Below are positions 54,713 to 63,218 of a stretch of DNA of 64,000 nt, in pieces. This stretch comes from Paenibacillus lactis. GTDB lineage: Bacteria > Bacillota > Bacilli > Paenibacillales > Paenibacillaceae. The number at the start of each line of letters is the position of its first letter. Positions within the stretch are counted from its first letter, which is position 1. A model generated the notes under the pieces. The model had not been told where the DNA came from and searched no databases. It saw only the letters and a program-made list of their open reading frames with translations. The position numbers and the translations under genes were made by a program. The stretch lies in contig NZ_JAGGKI010000003.1 in assembly GCF_017873605.1 (NCBI RefSeq), positions 1-64,000 of the forward strand, written 5' to 3'.

Positions 54713-56490
54713 TCGGAACCACCCCCAGGAATAAAAAATGTGACACAAGTTCCGACTCCAGGTTCGCTTTCGATATGCAGCGCACTGGCTGCCCCGTACA
54801 GCAAGATAAGCCGGTCATTGACGTTTCGCAGCCCGATCCGCTGCTCCTCCTCATCCAGAACGGATGAAGCAAGCTCTTCCCGAATAAGCGCGAGACGATC
54901 GGCCGAAAGGCCAGAGCCGTTATCACTCACGTTGACTTGAATTCCTCTCGGAATTTCTTTTACTTCTACGTTAATGATGACTCCTTCCGCGCGGTTATCC
55001 AAGCCATGAACGACGGCGTTCTCCACCAAAGGCTGAATCATGAATGGCGGGACCATCATCTCCTCCAGGCCCGGGTCCACCGTCAATTGATACCTTAAAC
55101 GGTCTTCATACCTGAATTTTTGAATATCGAGATAACAGCGCACCCGCTCAAGCTCTTTGCTAAGCGAAATCTTCCCGTTGCCGGTCTCGAGACTGCTGCG
55201 CAGGAGCGTGCTCAGCAGCCACACCGCCTCCGCGATATCGTCTTGCTTGCGAATATGGGCCTCCATCCGGATCGACTCCAGCGAGTTGAACAGAAAATGG
55301 GGGTTAATCTGGCTGGTCAGCATCTTGAACTTAATCTCGTTCTGCCTCTGCTCCACCAGGCTTTTCTGGTGATTCGTTTCCTGGACTTCATGGACCAAAT
55401 CGTTCACGTCTCTGACCAGCGCATTAAATTGCCTGGACAGCATGCCAATTTCGTCATTTCCATCGATATGCAGAAAGGCTTCCCAGGATCCGGACCGGAC
55501 TTTGGACATATGCTTGCTCAACCGAAGGAGCCTTCCGGACAATAACGAAGCGGAAGCATAAACAAGCAGGGCGGCAAATAGCAGACTGGCTGTGATCACG
55601 GCCGCGCCGAGACGGATCACTTGATCAGCATTACGGGTAATTTCGGCAACAGAGAAAATGGAAATAATGCGAAGTCCGTTCCAGCTATCCTGTGGATGTA
55701 AACTGGCGATAACCACCTTGGACGCTTTGCCGTTAACGGACATGTCGTAACTTCCCTCCTGAAGGGATCGTATATTTTCACTGGTGTGCATATCCGATAA
55801 TTCCTTTCCCGATCCCCTAACTTGATTGGACGCGACGATCCGATGCTGATTATCCACGATAAAGGTAGGAAACGACTCCTGGTCCAGAATGGAATTTAAA
55901 TGCTGCTTGTCCACATTGATGACCAGAACCCCTTTTCGCCCAGAGGAGTCAAGCGGAAAGGAACGAAACAAGCTTAGATACTCGGCAGCCTTCCGTTCAT
56001 CCTCGATTAAATTCCAGCCAACCAGCCCTTTCTGCTCGATGGCCGCCTTATACCAGTCCCGGGTTGTGATGCTTTCGTCCGGCTGGATAAATTCCCAATT
56101 GTTGAGCGCTCCCTTATTTTCTGCATAGACGCGGATACCCGATATCTCCTTGTACAGCTGGAGGTAGTCTCGAATATCCGTGTACTCCCGGTATGCCTGA
56201 ATGACTTCGACATAGCTGTCGTACTTTTGGCCGGCTACTCTCTTCATCATGTTGTCATTCATCAGCCGGTTCGAAATATCGAGCGGCACCTTGATTAGCT
56301 CTTCCGTACGTTTTCGAACGCGTTCAACATTGCTGGACACTTGCGTAAAGGCGTCTTTAATGACAAGCTCGCGGAGCTTCCCGGTCAGAAACAGGCCGGA
56401 TAGCAGCAAGGGAAGAACGGCCACCGATATGAACGTAATCGCCAGCTTCTTCTTCATTTTCATGTCATTCATGATTCGGATAAAAAACAT
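54709..56490 (-). CDS. YesM-type sensor histidine kinase, cluster D
   Basis: A membrane kinase of 593 residues. One helix is near residues 15-37 and the second near 275-300. A Cache-like sensor lies between them. HAMP follows, then the His_kinase domain with H398 in NPHFLFN and the HATPase domain with VENAVVHG and DNGSGLS. The ATG at 56490 follows GGGAGG; an upstream frame to 56526 is not supported. It starts 62 bases after the alpha-galactosidase. Confidence 0.94.
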   Translation of the reverse strand: MFFIRIMNDMKMKKKLAITFISVAVLPLLLSGLFLTGKLRELVIKDAFTQVSSNVERVRKRTEELIKVPLDISNRLMNDNMMKRVAGQKYDSYVEVIQAYREYTDIRDYLQLYKEISGIRVYAENKGALNNWEFIQPDESITTRDWYKAAIEQKGLVGWNLIEDERKAAEYLSLFRSFPLDSSGRKGVLVINVDKQHLNSILDQESFPTFIVDNQHRIVASNQVRGSGKELSDMHTSENIRSLQEGSYDMSVNGKASKVVIASLHPQDSWNGLRIISIFSVAEITRNADQVIRLGAAVITASLLFAALLVYASASLLSGRLLRLSKHMSKVRSGSWEAFLHIDGNDEIGMLSRQFNALVRDVNDLVHEVQETNHQKSLVEQRQNEIKFKMLTSQINPHFLFNSLESIRMEAHIRKQDDIAEAVWLLSTLLRSSLETGNGKISLSKELERVRCYLDIQKFRYEDRLRYQLTVDPGLEEMMVPPFMIQPLVENAVVHGLDNRAEGVIINVEVKEIPRGIQVNVSDNGSGLSADRLALIREELASSVLDEEEQRIGLRNVNDRLILLYGAASALHIESEPGVGTCVTFFIPGGGSE

Positions 56491-56552
56491 GTCTACAACC
56501 TCCCGAGTCTGTCTTGCTGCGTGCAAAAGCCCCTTTTCACTTAGAAAGGGGC

Positions 56553-58781
56553 TTAGCTTCGTCGATGATTTCTCAATCGGGCATAGGACTTGATATTAAA
56601 CCTGGTCAGGGGCTTCACTGCCTTCAGCCTGAACCACATGCTTTGATAGTCCTTCTGTTCGTATTTAAGGGGCAGGCCAAGCTGCATCAGTCTGTCTCCC
56701 CCATAGATCGATTTCTCTCCGCTGATCGAGGACTCCACTTCGTATTCCAGTTCCGGGTCAAGTCCGCCAAGGCGCACGGTCCGCAAAGGCGCGTTCGGCA
56801 CGGCCATCACTTGAAAAGCGTAAACGAGGGCTTCCTCTTTGTCTTCCGAAACGAACATCCAGGCGGACTCATTTCCTTCAAAAGGGCTCTTCAGGCGGTA
56901 TAAGTCGCCTTGCTGAACCAGACCCCGAATTTGCTTGTAGGTCGCGACTTGGCGTTTGACCGTTTCCTTTTCTTCATCGGTGAAGTTCGTAAGATCCAGC
57001 TCATATCCGAAGTTTCCGGACATGGCGACATCTCCTCGAAATTCGAGGGGCGTGATTCGTCCAACCTGATGGTTCGGAACCGCCGACACATGTGCTCCGA
57101 TTGCGCTTACGGGATACACAAGGCTGGTGCCGTATTGAATCTTCAGTCTTTCGACCGCATCGGTATTATCGCTTGTCCAGGTTTGGGGCATGTAATACAG
57201 CATGCCGGGATCGAAACGTCCGCCGCCGCTGGAGCAGCTTTCGAACAAAATATGCGGAAAATCGGCAGTGATGCGCTCGAGCAGCTCGTACAATCCAAGC
57301 ACATAGCGGTGAGCGGTCTCGGCTTGATGCTCCGGCTGCAGGGCAGCGGAACCGATCTCCGTCAGGCAGCGGTTCATGTCCCATTTTACGTAAGAGACCG
57401 GCACGCTGGTGAATATCGCAGACAACGAATCGTAGATGTAATCGCGCACTTCCTGGCGAGTGTAATCCAGCACTAACTGCCATCTGGCTTCGGTCCGCCT
57501 CCGGCCAGGAACATGAAGACACCAATCCGGATGCTTACGGTACAGTTCGCTGTCCGGGGAAATCATCTCGGGCTCGAACCAGAGCCCGAATTTCAGGCCA
57601 AGCCGATTGACGCGTTCCGCAACATCCGCGAGCCCGCCCGGCAGCTTCCGGCGGTCCTCGTACCAATCGCCCAACGACGAATTGTCGGAATCCCGTTTCC
57701 CGAACCAACCGTCATCCAACACAAACAGTTCGATGCCTAGCTTGGCCCCCTCTTCTGCGATCGATACCAACTTGTCCGCATCGAAGTTAAAATAGGTGGC
57801 CTCCCAGTTATTGACCAGAATCGGCCGTTCTTCGTCCCAATACTTCCCTCGGCAAAGGCGGGTACGATACAAACGATGGTACGTCCGCGACATCTCTCCA
57901 AGTCCATGTCCGGAGTATACCATCACCGCTTCCGGCGTCTGAAAGCTGTCCCCCGGATTCAGCTGCCAGGCGAAGTCAAAAGAGTTCACGCCGATGCTAA
58001 ACCTCGTTGAGCCGAATGAATCCACCTCCGCTCCAGCTTCAAAGCTGCCGCTATACACAAGGCTGAAGCCGAAAGCCTCCCCGTGATCTTCCGTCGTTTC
58101 CTTGCTGACCAACGCGGCGAAAGGGTTGAATTGGTGGCTGCTCATGCCTCTTTTGCTATCGATGCGGGTTTCGCCCTGCACTAGCGGTCTTCTTCTGATA
58201 GTTCCTTCCCTCGCCCAGGCTCCGGAAAGATACATGATTTCCATATCGCCTTTGCCGGTCAAATCGACGCTTGCGCTTAGGGCACGGCGAAGCCGCAGCT
58301 TCTTGTCCCCCTCGTTGCTGAGCTGCGTTGAACGAACGATCACGTTGCGATCCGCAAAGATGGTATAGAGAAGGACTACTTTAAGTCCCGAGTATGTATC
58401 CTTTAAAATCAGCTCGAGTGAATCCGCTTCGGATTCGTCCTCCGTATAAACAGCCGGAAGTCCAATTAAATGCGGCTTTCCCTTCAGAATCCGGTAGCCG
58501 TCATACTTGAGCTCGGTAATCCGCGTTCCATCCTCAAGTTCGGCTTGGTAAGCCGGATTACGGAAGTCTCCGCTGCCGTACTGCGGGTATTCTTGCGGCA
58601 ACCGGTCCAATCCAGCTCCCGCGGGAGTATGAATCAGCAGATCGCTCATCTTCTCCCGCTGCTTCAGTTTGCCTCCCCAATACACATGTACAGGATAACC
58701 GTCCACGATCTGAATCAAATAGCTCATGTCGGATGACTGTAAATGAAACAACCCTGTTTGCTCTTGCACCGTTACGCCCAT
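56553..58781 (-). CDS. GH36 alpha-galactosidase
   Basis: A cytoplasmic glycosidase of 742 residues, of normal GH36 length, with an N-terminal beta-sandwich, a TIM barrel and a C-terminal beta domain. The catalytic nucleophile is D468 in KWDMNR, and the acid/base is D524 in SCSSGGGRFDPG. The substrate-binding WFGKR motif is also present (DDGWFGKRDSD). It hydrolyses terminal alpha-galactose from oligosaccharides such as raffinose and melibiose (family knowledge). GAGAGGATG precedes the ATG. It is the first gene of cluster D and divergent from an AraC regulator. Confidence 0.95.
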   Translation of the reverse strand: MGVTVQEQTGLFHLQSSDMSYLIQIVDGYPVHVYWGGKLKQREKMSDLLIHTPAGAGLDRLPQEYPQYGSGDFRNPAYQAELEDGTRITELKYDGYRILKGKPHLIGLPAVYTEDESEADSLELILKDTYSGLKVVLLYTIFADRNVIVRSTQLSNEGDKKLRLRRALSASVDLTGKGDMEIMYLSGAWAREGTIRRRPLVQGETRIDSKRGMSSHQFNPFAALVSKETTEDHGEAFGFSLVYSGSFEAGAEVDSFGSTRFSIGVNSFDFAWQLNPGDSFQTPEAVMVYSGHGLGEMSRTYHRLYRTRLCRGKYWDEERPILVNNWEATYFNFDADKLVSIAEEGAKLGIELFVLDDGWFGKRDSDNSSLGDWYEDRRKLPGGLADVAERVNRLGLKFGLWFEPEMISPDSELYRKHPDWCLHVPGRRRTEARWQLVLDYTRQEVRDYIYDSLSAIFTSVPVSYVKWDMNRCLTEIGSAALQPEHQAETAHRYVLGLYELLERITADFPHILFESCSSGGGRFDPGMLYYMPQTWTSDNTDAVERLKIQYGTSLVYPVSAIGAHVSAVPNHQVGRITPLEFRGDVAMSGNFGYELDLTNFTDEEKETVKRQVATYKQIRGLVQQGDLYRLKSPFEGNESAWMFVSEDKEEALVYAFQVMAVPNAPLRTVRLGGLDPELEYEVESSISGEKSIYGGDRLMQLGLPLKYEQKDYQSMWFRLKAVKPLTRFNIKSYARLRNHRRS

Positions 58782-58820
58782 TGTTACATCCTCTCTTTCT
58801 CTTCCATTGAAGCTTCATGC

Positions 58821-58999
58821 ATGATATAGCTGCCTTGACCACCTGCTTATGACATATCCTGAATCAAAAAAACATGGTTTAAGGATTGATCAGGTTATTG
58901 CAGAAATGCGGCAGACCCATAAAATGATATAGCACAACAGATATTTCGTACATGGCACGGTGCTCGCTAGTTATGTTATTATGATAGGTATTATATCAT
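58821..58999. promoter_or_regulatory. Repeated ATGATA elements in the AraC/GH36 divergent region
   Basis: ATGATATAGC occurs at 58821-58830 and again at 58924-58933. ATGATA (58981-58986) and TATCAT (58994-58999) form an inverted pair next to the AraC start. Direct repeats of this kind suit an AraC-family activator. The role is inferred. Confidence 0.45.
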
Positions 59000-59013
59000 G
59001 AGGGGTTTTGATT

Positions 59014-59841
59014 GTGATTGAGTATTTGCCGAGAAGTAAACAACACACCGAACTGCATCTCACTCAATTTGGCATAGAGGATTGTATCTCTGGTCATTAT
59101 TTTGGGCCCGCTATAAGAACTCACTATTTGCTCCATTATATTTTCAATGGGGAAGGAATCTTCGAGGTAGGGGGAAGCAGGTATCGCCTCCGGAAAGGCC
59201 AGGGGTTCCTGATTTGCCCCAATGTCGTAACCTATTATCAGGCCGATGAAGTGAACCCTTGGTCATATGGGTGGTTCGGATTTGACGGCACGCTGGCCGA
59301 ATCGCTCCTTAAGCAAGCAGGGCTAACCCCTTCATCTCCGATCCTCTATTATGATAGAGACGATAGGATCTATCAGTATTTGCAGTGGATGGCTCAATCG
59401 AGTGAAAGCCATAAAGCCCGCGAAACCAGACTAACGGGGCTGCTCTATCTGATGTTATCGTTGTTGGTGGAATCCGGACCCGAAACGCCCCCGATTCAGA
59501 AGGATAGCCGGGCGGAAATTTACGTTGAGCAGGTGAAGGATTTTATCGAAATGAACTTTTCCCAAAAAATCACCATCGAGGACATTGCACATTTTATCGG
59601 GCTGAATCGAAGCTATTTATGCTCATTATTCAAGCGACAAATGAACGTAAGCATTCAGGATTATTTGATTCGCTACAGGATCGATATGGCATGCAAAATG
59701 ATGGGAAACGCTGAGCTGTCGATCGGCGATATCGCTCGTTCTGTCGGCTATAGCGACCCTCTGCTGTTTTCCAAAATGTTTAAAAAGATCATGGGTACCT
59801 CCCCTAAACATTACCGAAGCATGACGCTGGACAGAGGATAA
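59014..59841 (+). CDS. AraC-family regulator
   Basis: A regulator of 275 residues. The N-terminal cupin-like sugar-binding domain includes HYIFNGEGIFEVGGSRYRL and GQGFLICPN. The C-terminal double HTH has IEDIAHFIGLNRSYLCSLFK and ARSVGYSDPLLFSKMFK. The GTG at 59014 has AGGGG eight bases upstream; TTG at 59008 is possible. It is divergent from the alpha-galactosidase gene and resembles MsmR/RafR-type activators of alpha-galactoside genes. Cluster D would then have two local regulators. Confidence 0.92.
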   Translation: MIEYLPRSKQHTELHLTQFGIEDCISGHYFGPAIRTHYLLHYIFNGEGIFEVGGSRYRLRKGQGFLICPNVVTYYQADEVNPWSYGWFGFDGTLAESLLKQAGLTPSSPILYYDRDDRIYQYLQWMAQSSESHKARETRLTGLLYLMLSLLVESGPETPPIQKDSRAEIYVEQVKDFIEMNFSQKITIEDIAHFIGLNRSYLCSLFKRQMNVSIQDYLIRYRIDMACKMMGNAELSIGDIARSVGYSDPLLFSKMFKKIMGTSPKHYRSMTLDRG

Positions 59842-59973
59842 CAGACCTTAAGCGTTTTCAATGGATACCTTGTAAGACGACTATTATATTTCCACTTTGA
59901 TACAAAAATTGGGCTATCACCTTCGTCACACTGGAAACGTATTATAAATTCGCCCAAGCCCAATAAAAACAAA

Positions 59974-59999
59974 AAAGTCCTTGGAAATCCAAGGACTTT
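59974..59999 (-). terminator. Terminator after tRNA-Ala
   Basis: The arms AAAGTCCTTGG and CCAAGGACTTT are perfect around 4 bases. The T-run is on the minus strand, matching the tRNA gene. It may also stop the convergent AraC transcript. Confidence 0.9.
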
Positions 60000-60009
60000 C
60001 TTTATAGTA

Positions 60010-60082
60010 TGGAGCCTAGGGGGATCGAACCCCTGACCTCATCGCTGCCAGCGATGCGCTCTCCCAGCTGAGCTAAGGCCCC
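60010..60082 (-). tRNA. tRNA-Ala (anticodon GGC)
   Basis: A 73-base cloverleaf on the minus strand. The acceptor stem GGGGCCT pairs with AGGCTCC (one G-U). The D-arm has AGCTCAGCTGGGAGAGC, the anticodon stem CATCG/CGATG encloses CTGGCAG with anticodon GGC, and the T-arm has GGTTCGATCC. The discriminator base is A. The CCA end is not encoded. It reads GCC (alanine) codons. Confidence 0.95.
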
Positions 60083-60097
60083 GTAAGCGACTTCTAT

Positions 60098-60126
60098 ATC
60101 ATATAAAATTTCTGCAGGCCTGTCAA
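60098..60126 (-). promoter_or_regulatory. Promoter of tRNA-Ala
   Basis: On the minus strand, -35 TTGACA (60121-60126), 17-base spacer, -10 TATGAT (60098-60103), then 15 bases to the tRNA 5' end. Confidence 0.85.
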
Positions 60127-60256
60127 CATATTTTCTGGACTTTTTGTTCGAAGAACAGATGCAGCATTTTGCTTCATAATATAACGTCACTTAACACGGA
60201 ATACAAGACACAAGGGACCTTGAGCGCCCACGGCAGCACATGGGCTGCAGGCGCTC

Positions 60257-60730
60257 TTAGAGGTTATGTTCGTCCGTATCTTTGGAGAGGAGACTTTTCA
60301 GCTCCTTCATGAACATATTGATATCTTTAAACTGGCGGTATACCGAAGCGAACCTCACATACGCCACCTCGTCGACAGGATACAGCCGTTCCATCAACAG
60401 CTCACCGATCTGACGGCTCTCCACCTCGGCAGCGGCCGTATTTCGGAGCGCCTTCTCCACATCGGATACGATCATATCCAACTGATCCACCGAGACCGGA
60501 CGCTTCTCGCAGGCCCGAATCAGACCGCGCAGCACCTTCTCCCTGCTGAATTCTTCCCGGCTGCCATCCTTCTTCACGACGATCAGCGGCGTTTCTTCCA
60601 CCATCTCAAACGTTGTAAAACGACGGCTGCACTGCTCGCATTCCCTCCTGCGCCGGATGGATTTATTCTCGTTGGCCGGACGCGAGTCAAGCACCTTCGT
60701 ACCGGCATAGCCGCAATATGGGCATTTCAT
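60257..60730 (-). CDS. nrdR: Transcriptional regulator NrdR
   Basis: A repressor of ribonucleotide reductase genes, 157 residues. The N-terminal zinc ribbon is CPYCGYAG with CEQCSRRF. The ATP-cone follows at about residues 48-140 ([19 protein letters not shown]). It senses dATP/ATP and binds NrdR boxes at nrd promoters elsewhere in the genome. GAGGAAGTG precedes the ATG at about a dozen bases. Single gene. A GC-rich hairpin at 60214-60255 (GAGCGCC/GGCGCTC) lies at its end. Confidence 0.97.
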   Translation of the reverse strand: MKCPYCGYAGTKVLDSRPANENKSIRRRRECEQCSRRFTTFEMVEETPLIVVKKDGSREEFSREKVLRGLIRACEKRPVSVDQLDMIVSDVEKALRNTAAAEVESRQIGELLMERLYPVDEVAYVRFASVYRQFKDINMFMKELKSLLSKDTDEHNL

Positions 60731-60870
60731 AAAATCATGTCACTTCCTCTACACGAAAGTCTTCATCCAATCGGACTGCAAAAATTACCAAAAAATGTTC
60801 TGTCTTTGTTGTTATGAAAATGCGAAACCGGAGACATAATACTTTTACCAACTCAAGGAGGTGAACTACA

Positions 60871-61098
60871 ATGCCACAAAGCAACAACAACTCCAACAAC
60901 CTGGTTGTGCCTCGCGCAAACGCTGCTCTTGAGCAGTTGAAGTACGAGGTAGCTCAAGAGCTTGGTATCTCCATCCCACAAGACGGATACCAAGGTAACA
61001 TGACTTCCTACGAGAACGGTTCGATCGGGGGTTACATCACGAAGCGCCTGGTAACCCTGGCCGAGCAACAATTGGCTGGTCAATTCTCCGGTCAATAA
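60871..61098 (+). CDS. Small acid-soluble spore protein, alpha/beta type
   Basis: A DNA-coating spore protein of 75 residues. Both family signatures are present: the germination-protease region KYEVAQELGI and the C-terminal GSIGGYITKRLVTLAEQQL. These proteins saturate spore DNA and protect it from UV. AAGGAGGTGA precedes the ATG. A CATAATA at 60835-60841 resembles a SigG -10 element, but no matching -35 box at proper spacing is clear. Confidence 0.97.
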   Translation: MPQSNNNSNNLVVPRANAALEQLKYEVAQELGISIPQDGYQGNMTSYENGSIGGYITKRLVTLAEQQLAGQFSGQ

Positions 61099-61116
61099 TT
61101 GATTCTTACTCAAAAG

Positions 61117-61156
61117 GAGTGTTGGCGGCTTGATAAGAGCTGTCAACGCTCTTTTC
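61117..61156 (+). terminator. Terminator after the spore protein gene
   Basis: GAGTGTTG and CAACGCTC pair (one G-U) and are followed by TTTTCTTC on the plus strand. Confidence 0.65.
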
Positions 61157-61167
61157 TTCGTATAGGC

Positions 61168-61734
61168 TTAGAATCGATCATTATACACACTCGTGTATTG
61201 ATTATAATAATAAATGACACGCTGCACATAATGCCGCGTCTCTCCGACCGGAATCCGCTTAACGTTCTCGTACGTGCCGTCCCACATGCCCTTTTTGATC
61301 CAGTTCTTAACGTTTCCCGGACCGGCGTTGTACGCAGCGATAGCCGCAATCGGATTGCCGTCCATTTCCTGATGCAGGTTCTGAATATACCACGTTCCGA
61401 GCTGAATGTTCGTGTCCACTTCATTCTTGACGCTGGACAGCGTCACGGAAGGAAGCTTGGCCATTTCCATCGCCCAGTTAGCTGTATCCGGCATCAGCTG
61501 CATAATCCCGAGCGCTCCCTTTTTGGATTCCTTGCCGGGCTTGAAGTTCGTCTCTACACGGATAATGGAGGCAACCAGAAACGGATCGACATCATAATAG
61601 TCCGCATGCTTTCGAATCTCGTCCCTGTACTCGATCGGGTACAGCAAGGTCATCCAATTCGAGCTCAGAAACAGCAGCCCGACAAAAGATACAAACAGCA
61701 GAAGCAGCACTCTTTTTTTACGGAGCCACTTCAT
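61168..61734 (-). CDS. Membrane-anchored lytic transglycosylase (SLT family)
   Basis: A murein lytic enzyme of 188 residues. An N-terminal transmembrane anchor (LLLLFVSFVGLLFL) precedes the SLT domain. Its catalytic glutamate is in IIRVETNF, with the following GALGIMQLMPDTA and AIAAYNAGPGNV motifs. The ATG at 61734 overlaps the coaE stop codon by four bases (ATGA), so translation is coupled. The conserved coaE-SLT order is common in Paenibacillus-type genomes (recollection, not checked here). Confidence 0.93.
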   Translation of the reverse strand: MKWLRKKRVLLLLFVSFVGLLFLSSNWMTLLYPIEYRDEIRKHADYYDVDPFLVASIIRVETNFKPGKESKKGALGIMQLMPDTANWAMEMAKLPSVTLSSVKNEVDTNIQLGTWYIQNLHQEMDGNPIAAIAAYNAGPGNVKNWIKKGMWDGTYENVKRIPVGETRHYVQRVIYYYNQYTSVYNDRF

Positions 61735-62330
61735 ACCCGAACCATCCTGTTCCACAGCTTGTCCACCTGCTGCTTCGTCTCGTCCAGCGTTCCGCTATTG
61801 TCGATAACGATATCCGCAAGCTTCTTCTTGGCTTCAATATCCATCTGACTCCCGAGACGGGCCGCGGCTTGTCCTTCCGTCAGCGCATCACGATCCATCA
61901 GTCGCCGGATTTGCAGCTCTCTGGGAACATAGACGACGACAATCTGTTCCAGAAAAGAATACTGTTCACGCGCCTCCAGCAGCAGCGGGATATCCGCCAC
62001 GACAAGGCGGTCTGGATAATCGCGTTCGTAGGCTTCCGTCCGGTCCCGGATTTCCTGCCGAATGGCCGGGTGGGTAATCCGGTTCAGCGCTTCCCGCTGC
62101 TCGGGGTCCCGAAAGATGATCTCCCCCAGCTTTTTTCGATTGAGCGTTCCGTCTTCCAGCAAAATATGTTGTCCGAAATGAGCGGTCACCTCAGCCAGCA
62201 CCGGATGACCCGGGAGCATGACTTCCCGGGCGATGACATCCGCATCGACGAGAAGCGCCCCCTTCGTGGTCAGCATGGAGGACACGGTGCTTTTGCCTGT
62301 TGCGATTCCTCCGGTTAAACCGATATTCAT
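61731..62330 (-). CDS. coaE: Dephospho-CoA kinase
   Basis: The last enzyme of coenzyme A synthesis, 199 residues. It phosphorylates the 3' hydroxyl of dephospho-CoA. The P-loop is GGIATGKST, with the DADVIAREVM substrate segment and the lid region RRLMDRDALTEGQAAARLGSQ near the C-terminus. GAGGTGA precedes the ATG. It follows ytaF by nine bases and overlaps the transglycosylase gene by four. Confidence 0.97.
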   Translation of the reverse strand: MNIGLTGGIATGKSTVSSMLTTKGALLVDADVIAREVMLPGHPVLAEVTAHFGQHILLEDGTLNRKKLGEIIFRDPEQREALNRITHPAIRQEIRDRTEAYERDYPDRLVVADIPLLLEAREQYSFLEQIVVVYVPRELQIRRLMDRDALTEGQAAARLGSQMDIEAKKKLADIVIDNSGTLDETKQQVDKLWNRMVRV

Positions 62331-62339
62331 GACTTCACC

Positions 62340-63083
62340 TCATAACAGCTTCATTATACCCATGATGATTAACAATAACGCGGGAAGGTACGAGATCAGA
62401 CGCATGCCGTTCTTTGATGCAAACCGCAGTCCGACCCTCATCCCCAGCATTAGAAAGATCCCGCTGAATAGTGCGACCACTGAAGCCGTGCCGAGCGGGG
62501 AAAAACCGAGCATCGCCGCGCCAAGACCGGCTCCGAATGCATCGAGCGACAGCGCAATGCCTAGCCACATCGCTTCCCATGAAGAGATGCTCCCGGAATT
62601 GTCCATATCCGCTTGGACAGGGCTCCGCAGAATTTGGATGACGAGGCCAAGCTTGCGGATTTCAAATGAGAAAACCGCCTTCTGCAGAGCTTCGCCGCCA
62701 CCCGCATGTTCTTCCCGGTTCACGCCCGACTGTTCGTCAGCCCGCGGTCCGTCCGTTCCGTAGTGCGCAATCCCCTGATCGATTCCATGCGCCCTTACCT
62801 TGCGATCTCTTGTTCCCCAAACCTGCTGATATAACGACCATAAGCCGAGCAGAATCAGAATGGCCGCCCCGATCACCGATGCCGCTGACGGGGACAAAAA
62901 CCGCTGGAGCAGCGCCCCCGCCTGCATGGAGACGCCAAGCACGAGTCCCGAACACAGCGAGATAATAAGAACGGACAGCAGCGGGATTTTGGTTTTGCGC
63001 AGACCGTATGTAACCCCTGCCCCAAACCCGTCCAAGCTTAGCGCCATAGCCAGCAGTATGGGCGAGAAAAAATGACTGAGCAC
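62340..63083 (-). CDS. ytaF: Sporulation membrane protein YtaF
   Basis: A polytopic membrane protein of 247 residues with two homologous halves, each bearing MALSLDGFGAG / ALSLDAFGAG. It is related to the MntP manganese-exporter fold. A hydrophilic loop of about 75 residues between the halves contains QADMDNSGSIS. That loop is long for the family (about 210 residues in B. subtilis, from memory). It starts with GTG, with GGAGGGAAGAGAGG upstream. YtaF is linked to sporulation in Bacillus, but its exact role is unclear. Confidence 0.9.
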   Translation of the reverse strand: MLSHFFSPILLAMALSLDGFGAGVTYGLRKTKIPLLSVLIISLCSGLVLGVSMQAGALLQRFLSPSAASVIGAAILILLGLWSLYQQVWGTRDRKVRAHGIDQGIAHYGTDGPRADEQSGVNREEHAGGGEALQKAVFSFEIRKLGLVIQILRSPVQADMDNSGSISSWEAMWLGIALSLDAFGAGLGAAMLGFSPLGTASVVALFSGIFLMLGMRVGLRFASKNGMRLISYLPALLLIIMGIMKLL

Positions 63084-63218
63084 CCTCTCTTCCCTCCTTC
63101 GCAGAACCCATCAAGCCTTCGCTTAGCCGTTATTTCATGGCAGCTAATAGCCTGATCAGCTTCCCAATTGTCTCCTCATTATATGAGTGGAGAAAAGAAG
63201 GGGTGCACGCCCAGTTCC

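Noticed and set aside
60002..60190. 62-codon minus-strand frame over the tRNA
   Set aside because: The tail GALAQLGERIAGSDEVRGSIP is the well-known translation of a tRNA-Ala region and not a protein.
60815..60841. SigG promoter for the spore protein gene
   Set aside because: A CATAATA -10 is present, but the only TGAAAA-like -35 lies 14 bases away, which is too short. Recorded only as a remark.
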